From: Anaerolineales bacterium
Lineage (GTDB): Bacteria > Chloroflexota > Anaerolineae > Anaerolineales > Villigracilaceae
Reading direction: 5' to 3'
Assembly (NCBI GenBank): GCA_019187665.1
Contig: JABARH010000040.1
Coordinates: forward strand, 1 to 64,000
DNA length: 64,000 bases
Below are positions 50,808 to 58,655 of this stretch, piece by piece; the first letter of the stretch is position 1; the number at the start of each line of letters is the position of its first letter. Under the pieces are notes generated by a model that ran no database searches, was not told the origin of the DNA, and saw only the letters and a list, made by a program, of their open reading frames with translations. The translations under genes were made by a program, and so were the position numbers.

Positions 50808-53276
50808 TTACGGAAGGATTTCAATCCGGTCGATGGAGGCCTTGCCGGTGCAGACGAACTGCACAGAATGGTTACCCGGTGCATAGCCGTTGAAGGTGGC
50901 GGTCTGGTTGTATGTGGACAAGGTGGTTTGCTGGTTGATGGTTCCGGCAAGAACGCCGTCTACATAGACCTTGAGCGATGAGTAACCAGCCTGGGTTTGA
51001 TACATCAGGGTGAATCCGCTGGTTGTGAAGAGGAATACCGCAGATGAATTAGCCAGGTCGCAGCGGTGCAGGTCGCCGCCAGAAGCAGGGATCGGGAAGA
51101 GTTGGGTCCAGATTCCATAGTAGAGCCAGTTTGGATCTGTGTCTTCATAGATGCCGGCGCCTTGATACAAAAGCGGGTTGGCAAAAGCTGTGGCGCTGGC
51201 AGTGTTAGAAAGGTTGCTGTACCCGGCATTGTCGGTTTGGAGAATGGCGAACCAGTAGGTCACACCTGGCACCAGGCCGGTGACGGTCATGGCTTCGCCG
51301 CTTCCTGCAGGCTGCGGCAGGGGAATCACGCCGGGAGCGGGTTGGGCTAATTCCCAGTCGGCCTGGGTTAGGATGGGGGAGGTGGAGTAGCGCACCTCAT
51401 AGGAGGAGGCTGTTCCGGTTCCGGGAGGGAAGGGGCCATCGTCGCCGGTGGCTGTCCAGGTCAGGTCCACCGAGCCGTCCGTGAAGCCGGGCACCGCAAG
51501 CAGGTCAGAAATCGGGTCCGGCGGACCGCCATCTACGAGATTGTGAATGCCGATCGCGTCCACGTTAACGTAGGGCAGCGATTTCTGAATAAACTGGACG
51601 GTGTGCGGCCCATTAACCAGGATCGGTGAAACATAGATGCGGCGCGCGCCCCAGGTGGTGTTCTGGTCAATCGTGGTTAGAAACGCGCCGTCCAGCATCA
51701 CGTCGAGAAGCCCCTGGTTGGGCATCGCCCAGTAGTAGAAGCGGAATTGTGTGCCGGTGAACTTGAACGCAGCGGTGGAGTTCATGGCGTTGGCCTGATG
51801 CAGGGTGTTGTTGAGGCTGTCGGACCATCTGAATGCCTTCCAGGTACCGGCGTATTTCCAGCCGCTATGGCGGTCATCGTAGAGACCCACTCCATAAGCG
51901 CCGGAGGAGGAGGCGGTGGTTACAACACTGACGAAGGAGGAGGAGGAAGGATCGCCCATGTTCCCAGCCTCATCCACACCGACCACCATGAAATAATAGG
52001 TGACACCGGGGGCCAGGCCTGTGATGTTAAGCGTTTGCTTGCTTCCCGAGGGCAGGGGCGTTGTAGTGGTATTGGTATAGGGAGAAGCGCTATCCCAGTC
52101 GGCTGGGAAGACCGCAAAGGGGGTCAGGCGATAGCGAATTTCGTTGTGATGCACCCTGCCGTAGCTCAGCGGCGAGCCGAACAGGCTGTCATCTCCGGTG
52201 GCGCTCCAGGTGAGGCTGACCTTGCCCGTGCTGCTGACTGTGCCGGTCAGGTCGGTGACGGAGGCGGGCGGGTCAAAATCCCACAGGGGAAATATCTGGA
52301 TCGTATCTATGTTGACTTTTGTTCCGGCGGGACCGACATGTTTAAGTGTGAGTTTGTGCAGATTGTCGTAGGCAAGCGCAGACGAACCGGGGAAGGGAGG
52401 AAGCAAGCCGCCGTCCACCAGACTGTCCCAGCAGGGTGGCATGAAATATACGGCGTTTCCCTGGGCGAGCGTGGTGACATACACATCGTCGAGGTAGACA
52501 TCCATGTTGCCGAAGACAGGTCCCTGGGCAGAACAGATTTGCACCGACTCGCCTTCGAAGAACACAGTCATCATATCGCCTGGGTTATTGCCAATCAGCA
52601 CATTACCGTTATGGGCAACAGGGACGGGATAAAACTGCCAACCCCTGGGGGAGAAGTAGGCGGGCATGTAAAGCGCATCGTAAAAATCAGGCATGGCCGA
52701 GGCCCTGGCCGAGTATTGGAGGGAGAATTTCAATGTATCGGGGGGGGTGGCAGGCGCGCCGGTTTTACGTACGACCTCGATGTAATAGCGCACTCCGCCG
52801 CGCAGGGGCATGGTCAGGGAGGAAGTGGTGTTGCCGATGGATACATCATCGTTGCAGCCCATTTCGATCAGCGAGGATGGGTCCACAGGAGCCGGTCCCG
52901 GTGGGACGATCGCGCCGAGATCGTAGGCGGCCTTGAAAATGGTAATGATCGTGTCATAGCCGCTATATTTGGAGCTGAGTGTTACCTGCCCGGATTGCGC
53001 GGGCTGGAAGGTATACCAGACCGAGGCTTCGCCTAGGCCGCCCCCGTCGCAGGTGAGCGGGGGTTCGAGTCCTTCCATAGTGGCGGCGGTCATGTCAGAG
53101 ATCGAATGGGAGTAGGAGGCGCCGCCGATCTTGATGGCGTTTGCGAAATTATCGTTGGCGGGCGGCGTGGCCGCGCTTACCGTGGAGGCGCCGGCCGCAG
53201 CTGAAAACAGCATCACGAACGCGAGCAACCCTTGAATCAGCGAGCGGGAAAACACATAGGAACGGTTGGAATACAT
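50808..53276 (-). CDS. Large secreted modular protein, paralogue of 48860–50509
   Basis: The 822-residue protein has a signal peptide (about 1–35, ending V-S-A-A) and the same PPC-like N-terminal domain (EASVWYTFQPAQSGQVTLSS). It has two fibronectin III-like domains, each with W-T/S-A-T-G-D-D, and three binding-type modules of the Y-D-D/E-D…W-x-Y-x-G-x-W plan. It is longer than its neighbour by one fibronectin plus module unit. GGAGG precedes the ATG at 53276. A surface or matrix adhesion role is inferred. Confidence 0.75.
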   Translation of the reverse strand: MYSNRSYVFSRSLIQGLLAFVMLFSAAAGASTVSAATPPANDNFANAIKIGGASYSHSISDMTAATMEGLEPPLTCDGGGLGEASVWYTFQPAQSGQVTLSSKYSGYDTIITIFKAAYDLGAIVPPGPAPVDPSSLIEMGCNDDVSIGNTTSSLTMPLRGGVRYYIEVVRKTGAPATPPDTLKFSLQYSARASAMPDFYDALYMPAYFSPRGWQFYPVPVAHNGNVLIGNNPGDMMTVFFEGESVQICSAQGPVFGNMDVYLDDVYVTTLAQGNAVYFMPPCWDSLVDGGLLPPFPGSSALAYDNLHKLTLKHVGPAGTKVNIDTIQIFPLWDFDPPASVTDLTGTVSSTGKVSLTWSATGDDSLFGSPLSYGRVHHNEIRYRLTPFAVFPADWDSASPYTNTTTTPLPSGSKQTLNITGLAPGVTYYFMVVGVDEAGNMGDPSSSSFVSVVTTASSSGAYGVGLYDDRHSGWKYAGTWKAFRWSDSLNNTLHQANAMNSTAAFKFTGTQFRFYYWAMPNQGLLDVMLDGAFLTTIDQNTTWGARRIYVSPILVNGPHTVQFIQKSLPYVNVDAIGIHNLVDGGPPDPISDLLAVPGFTDGSVDLTWTATGDDGPFPPGTGTASSYEVRYSTSPILTQADWELAQPAPGVIPLPQPAGSGEAMTVTGLVPGVTYWFAILQTDNAGYSNLSNTASATAFANPLLYQGAGIYEDTDPNWLYYGIWTQLFPIPASGGDLHRCDLANSSAVFLFTTSGFTLMYQTQAGYSSLKVYVDGVLAGTINQQTTLSTYNQTATFNGYAPGNHSVQFVCTGKASIDRIEILP

Positions 53277-53463
53277 GGGAAGACCTCCAATTATAGGTGA
53301 GTGAACAAGTTGAATTGCATTGCCTGTACCGGCGTCATTGTACTTCCCCATCCGAGTTGTGTAAGGCAGTGAGAGCGAGACATGAGTACGGTATCACCTT
53401 GGATAGATCCAGTGGAACGGCGTAGGGGTGAATGTTTCCTGCGCCGGCGGGAAAGCGTGGAAG

Positions 53464-53536
53464 TGGGCCCGGCTGGATTCGAACCAGCGACCAAGCGATT
53501 ATGAGTCGCCTGCGCTAACCACTGCGCCACGGGCCC
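53464..53536 (-). tRNA. tRNA with CAT anticodon, probably elongator Met
   Basis: The minus-strand sequence folds as a cloverleaf: acceptor GGGCCCG/CGGGCCC, D-stem GCGC/GCGC, anticodon loop CTCATAA (anticodon CAT), and T-arm GCTGG-TTCGAAT-CCAGC. CCA is not encoded. The C-T-C-A-T-A-A loop fits elongator Met; Ile2 with a lysidine-modified CAT cannot be excluded. Confidence 0.93.
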
Positions 53537-53570
53537 GAAACCAGTCTGCCAACATTCTGCAATAAAAAGG

Positions 53571-53642
53571 AGCGGGAGACGGGATTCGAACCCGCGAATA
53601 TCAGCTTGGAAGGCTGATGCCTTACCACTTGGCGACTCCCGC
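53571..53642 (-). tRNA. tRNA-Gly(TCC)
   Basis: The acceptor stem is GCGGGAG/CTCCCGC. The anticodon stem TCAGC/GCTGA encloses loop CTTCCAA, anticodon TCC. The T-arm is GCGGG-TTCGAAT-CCCGT. CCA is not encoded. It is 34 bases from the Met tRNA and in the same direction. Confidence 0.95.
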
Positions 53643-53769
53643 GCGGTCAACATTGTACCGTGAGGGAAGAGACAGGTCAAGAACGGCAGATTAGATGTGA
53701 TTAATGCAGGCAATATCGGATAAACGCTCCTGCGCGGCATTCCGTTCCCTACTCATCGTGAAAAATTGC

Positions 53770-53798
53770 TTGACCCGCCCTAAAAACTGCATTACAAT
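53770..53798 (+). promoter_or_regulatory. Promoter of tRNA-Arg
   Basis: TTGACC (53770–53775) and TACAAT (53793–53798) are spaced by 17 bases, a near-ideal housekeeping sigma promoter about 14 nt before the tRNA 5' end. Confidence 0.85.
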
Positions 53799-53812
53799 GC
53801 CCCCCGCAACTT

Positions 53813-53889
53813 GCCTCTGTAGCTCAGTGGATTAGAGCGTTTGGTTGCGGACCAAAAGGTCGCGTGTTCGAGTCGCGCCAGAGGCGCCA
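53813..53889 (+). tRNA. tRNA-Arg(GCG)
   Basis: The acceptor stem is GCCTCTG/CAGAGGC with discriminator G and encoded CCA. The anticodon stem TTTGG/CCAAA encloses TTGCGGA, anticodon GCG. The T-arm is GCGTG-TTCGAGT-CGCGC. Most bacteria use ACG (inosine) for this box, so GCG is less common but clear. Confidence 0.93.
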
Positions 53890-53891
53890 TT

Positions 53892-53920
53892 GAGGAGCGG
53901 TTCCCCCGCTCCTTCTTTTT
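53892..53920 (+). terminator. Terminator after tRNA-Arg
   Basis: GGAGCGG (53894–53900) pairs with CCGCTCC (53906–53912) and is followed by TTCTTTTTT. The surE ATG lies only a few bases after the T run, so surE needs readthrough or another promoter. Confidence 0.85.
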
Positions 53921-53924
53921 TGAT

Positions 53925-54731
53925 ATGAAACCGAAACCCCAGATCCTGCTCACCAATGACGATGGAATCCAATCGCCCGGATTATGGTCCGCGGCGGAAG
54001 CGCTCGCCTCGATCGGCTACGTGACGGTGGCCGCGCCGCGCGAACAGTCTTCTGGCATGGGGCGCAGCCTGCCCAGCGCCTCCAGCGGAATCATCCAGCG
54101 CGAAAGCCTGACCGTACATGGACAGACATGGACGGTATATGCCGTGGGTGGAAGCCCGGCGCAGGCGGTTTTGCACGGCATCCTCGAGATCATGCCGTCA
54201 CAACCAGACCTGGTTGTTTCAGGCATTAACTACGGCGAAAACATCGGCACAGGCGTGACCATTTCGGGGACGGTCGGCGCGGCGATGGAGGCCGCCGCCA
54301 TGGGCGTCCCGGCGATTGCCATCTCGCTCGAAACGCATCAAAGGTATCACCTGTCTTACTCGCGCGAGGTTGATTTTTTGGCGGCGGGACAGTTTACCAA
54401 GCGCTTCGCCCGACTTCTGCTCGATAATGGCCTGCCCGAAGGAGTGCGGCTCTTGAAGGTGGAGGTTCCCTCGGATGCCACGCCCGATACCGATTGGGAA
54501 CTCTGCCGCCTCACCCAACAACGGTATTATGACCCGACCAAACCGGAGCGCGGTTCATGGGATGTGCCCGGGACGATTGGTTATCGTGAAGCGGCAAAAC
54601 TGGAAAACGAATCCCCCGATACGGACGCGTATGTGCTGCGGAAGAAACGTCTCGTGGCTGTGACGCCGCTCGGGCTTGACCTCACCGCCCGGGTTGATTT
54701 CGCCGCTCTTGGACAAGCGCTGCGAAAATAA
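53925..54731 (+). CDS. surE: 5'/3'-nucleotidase SurE
   Basis: The 268-residue SurE protein has L-L-T-N-D-D-G at 8–14 with metal-binding Asp12-Asp13, the conserved P-R-E-Q-S-S-G-M-G loop, and SGINYGENIGTGVTISGTVGAA near 97–118. It is a metal-dependent nucleoside-monophosphate phosphatase. The start at 53925 is the first ATG after the tRNA terminator; no ribosome site is present. After the stop, the 150-base gap contains a hairpin repeat at 54812. Confidence 0.95.
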   Translation: MKPKPQILLTNDDGIQSPGLWSAAEALASIGYVTVAAPREQSSGMGRSLPSASSGIIQRESLTVHGQTWTVYAVGGSPAQAVLHGILEIMPSQPDLVVSGINYGENIGTGVTISGTVGAAMEAAAMGVPAIAISLETHQRYHLSYSREVDFLAAGQFTKRFARLLLDNGLPEGVRLLKVEVPSDATPDTDWELCRLTQQRYYDPTKPERGSWDVPGTIGYREAAKLENESPDTDAYVLRKKRLVAVTPLGLDLTARVDFAALGQALRK

Positions 54732-54811
54732 ACCAGGATCTGCCATGATGATGATTTTGGGGGTATGTCGTCTCGAAGAGATGTCTCTGCTACACCCGTC
54801 AATCCGCCGGC

Positions 54812-54857
54812 TCTCCCCATTTTCGCTCTTTGACAATGGGGAGATGTCCGAAGGACA
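54812..54857. repeat. Double-hairpin intergenic repeat
   Basis: TCTCCCCATT (54812–54821) pairs with AATGGGGAGA (54835–54844). Immediately after it, TGTCC-GAA-GGACA forms a second small hairpin. This CTCCCC…GGGGAG plus GTCCGAAGGAC arrangement is typical of dispersed REP-like repeats. It marks the border between the conserved backbone and the island. Confidence 0.55.
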
Positions 54858-54883
54858 GAGGGGTCGCGTTGAAGTTTTTCCGT

Positions 54884-55246
54884 TTATGCTGGTTGCGGTA
54901 AGTGGAGAAGGGTAATCGGTATCGCTTCTGAGAAGGATGGCGTAAACGTGGAAAGAGACAGAATCTCCTTGACAGGCGATTTCTCAATGATTTCCATGAC
55001 CATCTCGCGCGTTTCTTCGGACGACTTTGCCAACCCTGCCAGGGGAAAACTGCGCGGTCCGAAATCCGCTTTTTGGATGAGGATCGAATAGTTGAGGAAA
55101 GTCAAACCAACAGCCTGGCGATTTTCCTTGTCAATCCGCAGGAGGATGTGTTCGTTCAACTCGATCCCTGTTGCTTTGACATTGGGGACGAAGGAAATGT
55201 ACAGCGTGTCGCTGGTTTCGTCGTAGTTGATTACTGGTGTATTCAT
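54884..55246 (-). CDS. DUF2283-family protein, candidate antitoxin
   Basis: The 120-residue protein begins I-N-Y-D-E-T-S-D-T-L-Y-I-S-F, the DUF2283 signature, and continues LLRIDKENRQAVGLTFLNYS. Members often sit beside small nuclease-like or DUF4258-type genes in toxin–antitoxin-like pairs. Here the upstream gene at 55251 ends four bases before this start, so the two are an operon. The extended C-terminal 50 residues are not typical of the short family members. Confidence 0.75.
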   Translation of the reverse strand: MNTPVINYDETSDTLYISFVPNVKATGIELNEHILLRIDKENRQAVGLTFLNYSILIQKADFGPRSFPLAGLAKSSEETREMVMEIIEKSPVKEILSLSTFTPSFSEAIPITLLHLPQPA

Positions 55247-55250
55247 GGCG

Positions 55251-55580
55251 TTACCCTATTTCTTTCTGGTAGGCAGTGACGATAAAATTGTTCGATTCGA
55301 TTTCGCCGACTCCGCGTTCGTGAAGCCCGAACAGCACGATGGCGACAATGTGCGTGTTGTCCGCGGGAAGATTGTTGAATTCTTTTGAGTATCTGTATTT
55401 CTGCGGATTGAGCGAGTCTTGTTTGCGAGCGCCCGACTGGACAGTTTCTTTCAGTTCTTCTTCGTAGCCTTCCATTTCGGGGTGATTGAGCGGATCAATG
55501 ATGTGATCCCATCGCTCCTGGGTCAGGTAAACACTGTTACCATATCTGTCTTGCACTCTCCAGCGGATGGACGATGTCAT
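55251..55580 (-). CDS. Small nuclease-like protein, candidate toxin
   Basis: The 109-residue protein has an N-terminal D-R-Y-G-N-S-V-Y-L-T, then ERWDHIIDPLNHPEMEGYEE, and later IVAIVLFG. The W-x-H-I…H-P-E pattern recalls phage-encoded Barnase/EndoU/ColicinE5-D/RelE-like (PBECR) or DUF4258-type folds, but the assignment is weak. With DUF2283 downstream, a toxin–antitoxin role is inferred. TAAAAT lies 6 nt before the ATG, so the operon appears leaderless. Confidence 0.55.
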   Translation of the reverse strand: MTSSIRWRVQDRYGNSVYLTQERWDHIIDPLNHPEMEGYEEELKETVQSGARKQDSLNPQKYRYSKEFNNLPADNTHIVAIVLFGLHERGVGEIESNNFIVTAYQKEIG

Positions 55581-55586
55581 AGCTGA

Positions 55587-55592
55587 ATTTTA
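55587..55592 (-). promoter_or_regulatory. Leaderless −10 box of the DUF2283 operon
   Basis: TAAAAT on the minus strand lies 6 nt before the ATG at 55580, without a ribosome site. Confidence 0.5.
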
Positions 55593-55636
55593 CCCCGATT
55601 TGAGTCTTATAATGAAAGCACGTCTATTACCTCGCG

Positions 55637-55762
55637 AATCCTCCCCACCACCGCGGATCGCGAAGCATCCCTCATCACCTCATCATTCCCAAAACGGACA
55701 ATCCTCAGCCCCATCTCTGTCAAAGATTTTCCCGCCTGGTATTTTCCTCCTTCTGCAAATCG
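55637..55762 (-). pseudogene. DUF559 gene fragment A
   Basis: Read leftward, this stretch encodes D-L-Q-K-E-E-N-T-R-R-E-N-L, then a stop and frame change, then EMGLRIVRFGNDEVM. These are the C-terminal motifs of DUF559 endonuclease-like proteins. It is degenerate and lacks the N-terminal half. It is related to four further copies at 56577, 57492, 59287 and 60598. Confidence 0.8.
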
Positions 55763-55775
55763 CTATTGCCTCATC

Positions 55776-56558
55776 TTACCATTTGAGGGCGGCGCATTCC
55801 ATGCAGTAATATTTGCCCATGTGCATGGTATAGCCATCCGTGCCCAGATTGATAACCTTCTTGCACTTTGCACATCGCGTTGGTTTAAACTTTGGCGGAT
55901 TCTCAAGTTTTTCAAAGTTGTATTCATTCGTTCCGTAGTACACATACATTTCAGTCTCGAAATCATTCCTGCATTTGTTGCAGGTTTTCCAATCGCTCGA
56001 ATGCCCTTCGTTGAAATGGTGACTGCACAGGGTGTAGCGGTCATGGTTGCGGGAACAGCTATTATGGGCGTAGGAAAACAGGACATATTTATGCTGGTCA
56101 TCGCAAATCCAATTGCCGCAGCACTCGGTCTTTGTCAGGTTCTTGGTTTTTCCACACAACCCGCAACGGGGTTTTTCGCTTTTTGCCTGGTTGACAGTCT
56201 TTGATGTTCGTTTATCTATCTTCACTCCATTGACAGATAGAAATCCATGGCTCAACTCGTCCACCATGTGCGGAATCATAATTGTTAGATTGTGCTCGTA
56301 GGATTCACCCCAGTAATCCTTCAATCTTGCACGCGCTTTCTCGTTGACATATAGTTTGTTCTTTTCGTCAATTAACAGCATGGCAACATCGTTTGTATGT
56401 TCGGTCACCGCAAAGAAGTAATCGTCTTTGTCCTTCTTTTTGGACTTTTGAAATTCGTTGATATGCTCTTCCAGTTCGTGTTCAAAAAGTGCATATACCA
56501 TTTCCCCGTCACGGAGAAGCGCCTTGACCAGATTCTTTTCAATCGTCTTTTTGCTCAT
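55776..56558 (-). CDS. Cys-rich zinc-finger protein of unknown function
   Basis: The 260-residue protein starts at an ATG with AAGGTGA upstream. Residues 1–110 are Lys/Glu-rich and helical (KNLVKALLRDGEMVYALFEHELEEHI) with an alpha/beta segment. Residues 130–255 contain multiple metal-binding pairs: CGLC, ECC, CDDQH, CNKC, CAKC and CMEC, with several His residues. No known family is recognised. Its position in a toxin–antitoxin and defence island suggests a defence or phage-related role. It lies alone between DUF559 fragments A and B. Confidence 0.65.
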   Translation of the reverse strand: MSKKTIEKNLVKALLRDGEMVYALFEHELEEHINEFQKSKKKDKDDYFFAVTEHTNDVAMLLIDEKNKLYVNEKARARLKDYWGESYEHNLTIMIPHMVDELSHGFLSVNGVKIDKRTSKTVNQAKSEKPRCGLCGKTKNLTKTECCGNWICDDQHKYVLFSYAHNSCSRNHDRYTLCSHHFNEGHSSDWKTCNKCRNDFETEMYVYYGTNEYNFEKLENPPKFKPTRCAKCKKVINLGTDGYTMHMGKYYCMECAALKW

Positions 56559-56576
56559 GAGTCACCTTGTTATGGA

Positions 56577-56806
56577 GTATACCAAACCCAGTTCACTGAT
56601 CCTCCCCACCACCGCGGACAAGTTCCCTACGACCTCATCATTCCCAAAGCGGACCACCCTCAGCCCCATCTCGCGTAACACCTTTCCCCGTCCTTCATCT
56701 TCATCCTTTTGCAAATCGTGGATGTCCCCATTCACCTCCACAACCAGCCCCGCCTTGTCGAAGATCCCGTGTGATCTTTACGGGGTGACAGTAAAAACCG
56801 ACGATG
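56577..56806 (-). pseudogene. DUF559 gene fragment B
   Basis: It encodes A-G-L-V-V-E-V-N-G-D-I-H-D-L-Q and then KVLREMGLRVVRFGNDEVV, followed by AVVGRISELG. About 26–28 extra bases at 56759–56784, containing CCCGT…ACGGG, break the frame between F-Y-C-H and K-A-G-L. The N-terminal half is missing. Confidence 0.85.
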
Positions 56807-56819
56807 AGTCTTGAAATGG

Positions 56820-57410
56820 TCAAAACTCACCGTCATCATCCACGGATTGTATTTCTTGCTTAACCACATCTCGCCATAGATTCATCACATCCTCCCCCAC
56901 GTTTCCTGCTTTCAACCTTTCGGCAACCACTCCATCTTCACGCTTCATCTCAGGGAACGCAAGCAAAAGCATGGCAAGGTCACGCCAGTCCGTTCCAGAT
57001 TTTGGTTGTCCACGCCGCTGATAATAGGCGATCACTTTCAAGGCAATCAATTCTTCTGGCGCAGCAACAAGAACTTGAGAGAAAAGTCTCGCGGGCGGCA
57101 ATTGCTCGACAAGCCGAATGTGAACCAGATGGCGATTGCCCGCTTTTTGAATTTGATACAACCTAAACCCGCGACCATCCGCCACTTCACGCACCCTGAT
57201 CGCAACGTGGAATTTATCTCCAAGGTGGACTCGAAGTTCTTCCGCAAGTTCCCCCGCTCGCGTGGACAACAGATCAATATCCTGACTCATGCGCGATTCT
57301 GGCACATACGCATTAACCGCTTGCGCGCCAAACACAACCGCATCTTTGCGACCGCGCAAAAACTCAAGAACCGCCTCCTGGATGGTCGCCAGCGGCAGGG
57401 ATTCGTTCAT
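56820..57410 (-). CDS. Nucleotidyltransferase-like protein (DUF6036/AbiEii-type)
   Basis: The 196-residue protein starts at an ATG with AGGAG upstream. It has the polymerase-beta-type nucleotidyltransferase core: AVVFGAQAVNAYV instead of the usual G-G/S pair, then M-S-Q-D-I-D-L-L with the catalytic D-x-D. A helical C-terminal half follows (ELIALKVIAYYQRRGQPKSGTDWRDLAMLL). Such proteins act as toxins or regulators that transfer nucleotides. It has no adjacent antitoxin gene, unlike AbiEii, and lies between DUF559 fragments B and C. Confidence 0.75.
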   Translation of the reverse strand: MNESLPLATIQEAVLEFLRGRKDAVVFGAQAVNAYVPESRMSQDIDLLSTRAGELAEELRVHLGDKFHVAIRVREVADGRGFRLYQIQKAGNRHLVHIRLVEQLPPARLFSQVLVAAPEELIALKVIAYYQRRGQPKSGTDWRDLAMLLLAFPEMKREDGVVAERLKAGNVGEDVMNLWRDVVKQEIQSVDDDGEF

Positions 57411-57491
57411 TATGAACTCCTGAAAGGTAAGTGAACCTGCGTTGAACATGAATTGATTCTAGCATAATTCGATGTCGGATTTTATAGCAAT

Positions 57492-57735
57492 TCATGTATC
57501 CTCCCCACCACCGCGGACCGCTCCGCGCCTCATCACCTCATCATTCCCAAAGCGGACAATGCTCAGCCCCATCTCGCGCAACACCTTCTCCCGCCTGACG
57601 TCTTCCTCTCTCTGTAAATCGTGGACATCCCCATCCACCTCCACAACCAATCCTGCTTTGTGACAGTAAAAATCGACAATGAATCCCTGAATGACCTGTT
57701 GCCTCCGAAAGCGGACTCTCAACTTATTCGCCCGC
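57492..57735 (-). pseudogene. DUF559 gene fragment C
   Basis: An open frame of about 80 residues keeps V-R-F-R-R-Q-Q-V-I-Q-G-F-I-V-D-F-Y-C-H, V-V-E-V-D-G-D-V-H-D-L-Q and REMGLSIVRFGNDEVM. It lacks the N-terminal quarter of DUF559 proteins, and its upstream edge abuts the AbiEii stop. It could still be translated from an internal ATG at 57722. Confidence 0.8.
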
Positions 57736-57737
57736 TT

Positions 57738-58655
57738 TCATCGCCAACCATTGCCACGCGCCCATCGCTTTGACGGCAATTCTTTCCCTTCCAGAACTTC
57801 ACGAAGTGGGTAATCCAGGAATTGCCAAATCTTCTTGACAACTGCTTTCAGGTCTTTCATGGCAACGTTTGTGAGTTTTCCTTTTTCCAGAAACAAATCC
57901 CATTCGCCCTGTTTTGAAACCGCGAACGATTCCCGCAGTCCAGGTAGGATTTGATCGTTCAACTCCGTCGGTCGATTCTCAAAGGTGGCGCGAATGGCAT
58001 CCGCCACAGATCGGCTATAGAATTCAAAGGTTTCGGTGAAGAGATAAATATCGTAGTAATCCTTCCAGCGGCTGTTTGCCTCCGCGAAACGAATCATGGC
58101 ATGGAATTTTTCAGAGATGATCGATTCTGGCGGATATCCTTTGAGTCGTGGGCTTTCCATACCCGCAAGAATCACAGGGAAATCCATCTCCAGCGTTTCA
58201 GAAGCGAGCTTATCCGAAAAACCGACATCCACCTGAATGGGGATTCGCATTTTGCCCAAGCGACCCATGAATGTGACGCGGATTCCGCCTTGATCGGTTT
58301 CCGTTTGCGTTTCAGAAACCCGCAAGGTCTTTTCATCGAAGAGAATGCCGTCTTGCGGAAACGAAACGGACAGTGCATCGCGAAACACGGACAAAATGTC
58401 CCTTTGCGCATTTTCGGCGATTCCCAAAAAATCAATGTCGCGCGTGGTTCGCCGCATGGGAATCCCCAACCCGTAGAACATTAAGCCACCCTTGAGAATG
58501 AAGTCGTTGACATGGGGAGTCTTGGACAAACGATATAGAAACCGTTCCATTCCGTAATACTGCAAAATCTCATTGTAGGATTGCCCAACTTCTCTCACCT
58601 TGTTCTGCAACCGAGCCTGAATAGAGGCAGGAATGTTTTGGATTTTAGGTTTCAT
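57738..58655 (-). CDS. abiEii: AbiEii-family nucleotidyltransferase toxin
   Basis: The 305-residue protein has the AbiEii nucleotidyltransferase motif: F-I-L-K-G-G-L-M-F-Y-G near 52, then R-R-T-T-R-D-I-D-F with the D-x-D pair, the conserved R-L-K-G-Y-P-P-E-S-I-I-S-E-K-F-H-A-M lysine segment, and R-W-K-D-Y-Y-D-I-Y. AbiEii is a type IV toxin that modifies a GTP- or tRNA-related target. Its ATG overlaps the stop of the antitoxin gene as ATGA. The operon is complete. Confidence 0.93.
   Translation of the reverse strand: MKPKIQNIPASIQARLQNKVREVGQSYNEILQYYGMERFLYRLSKTPHVNDFILKGGLMFYGLGIPMRRTTRDIDFLGIAENAQRDILSVFRDALSVSFPQDGILFDEKTLRVSETQTETDQGGIRVTFMGRLGKMRIPIQVDVGFSDKLASETLEMDFPVILAGMESPRLKGYPPESIISEKFHAMIRFAEANSRWKDYYDIYLFTETFEFYSRSVADAIRATFENRPTELNDQILPGLRESFAVSKQGEWDLFLEKGKLTNVAMKDLKAVVKKIWQFLDYPLREVLEGKELPSKRWARGNGWR

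Noticed and set aside
53464..53642. tRNA genes as an integration (att) site for the island
   Set aside because: No direct repeat of a tRNA 3' end was recognised in the later sequence and no integrase gene is present, so an att site cannot be claimed.
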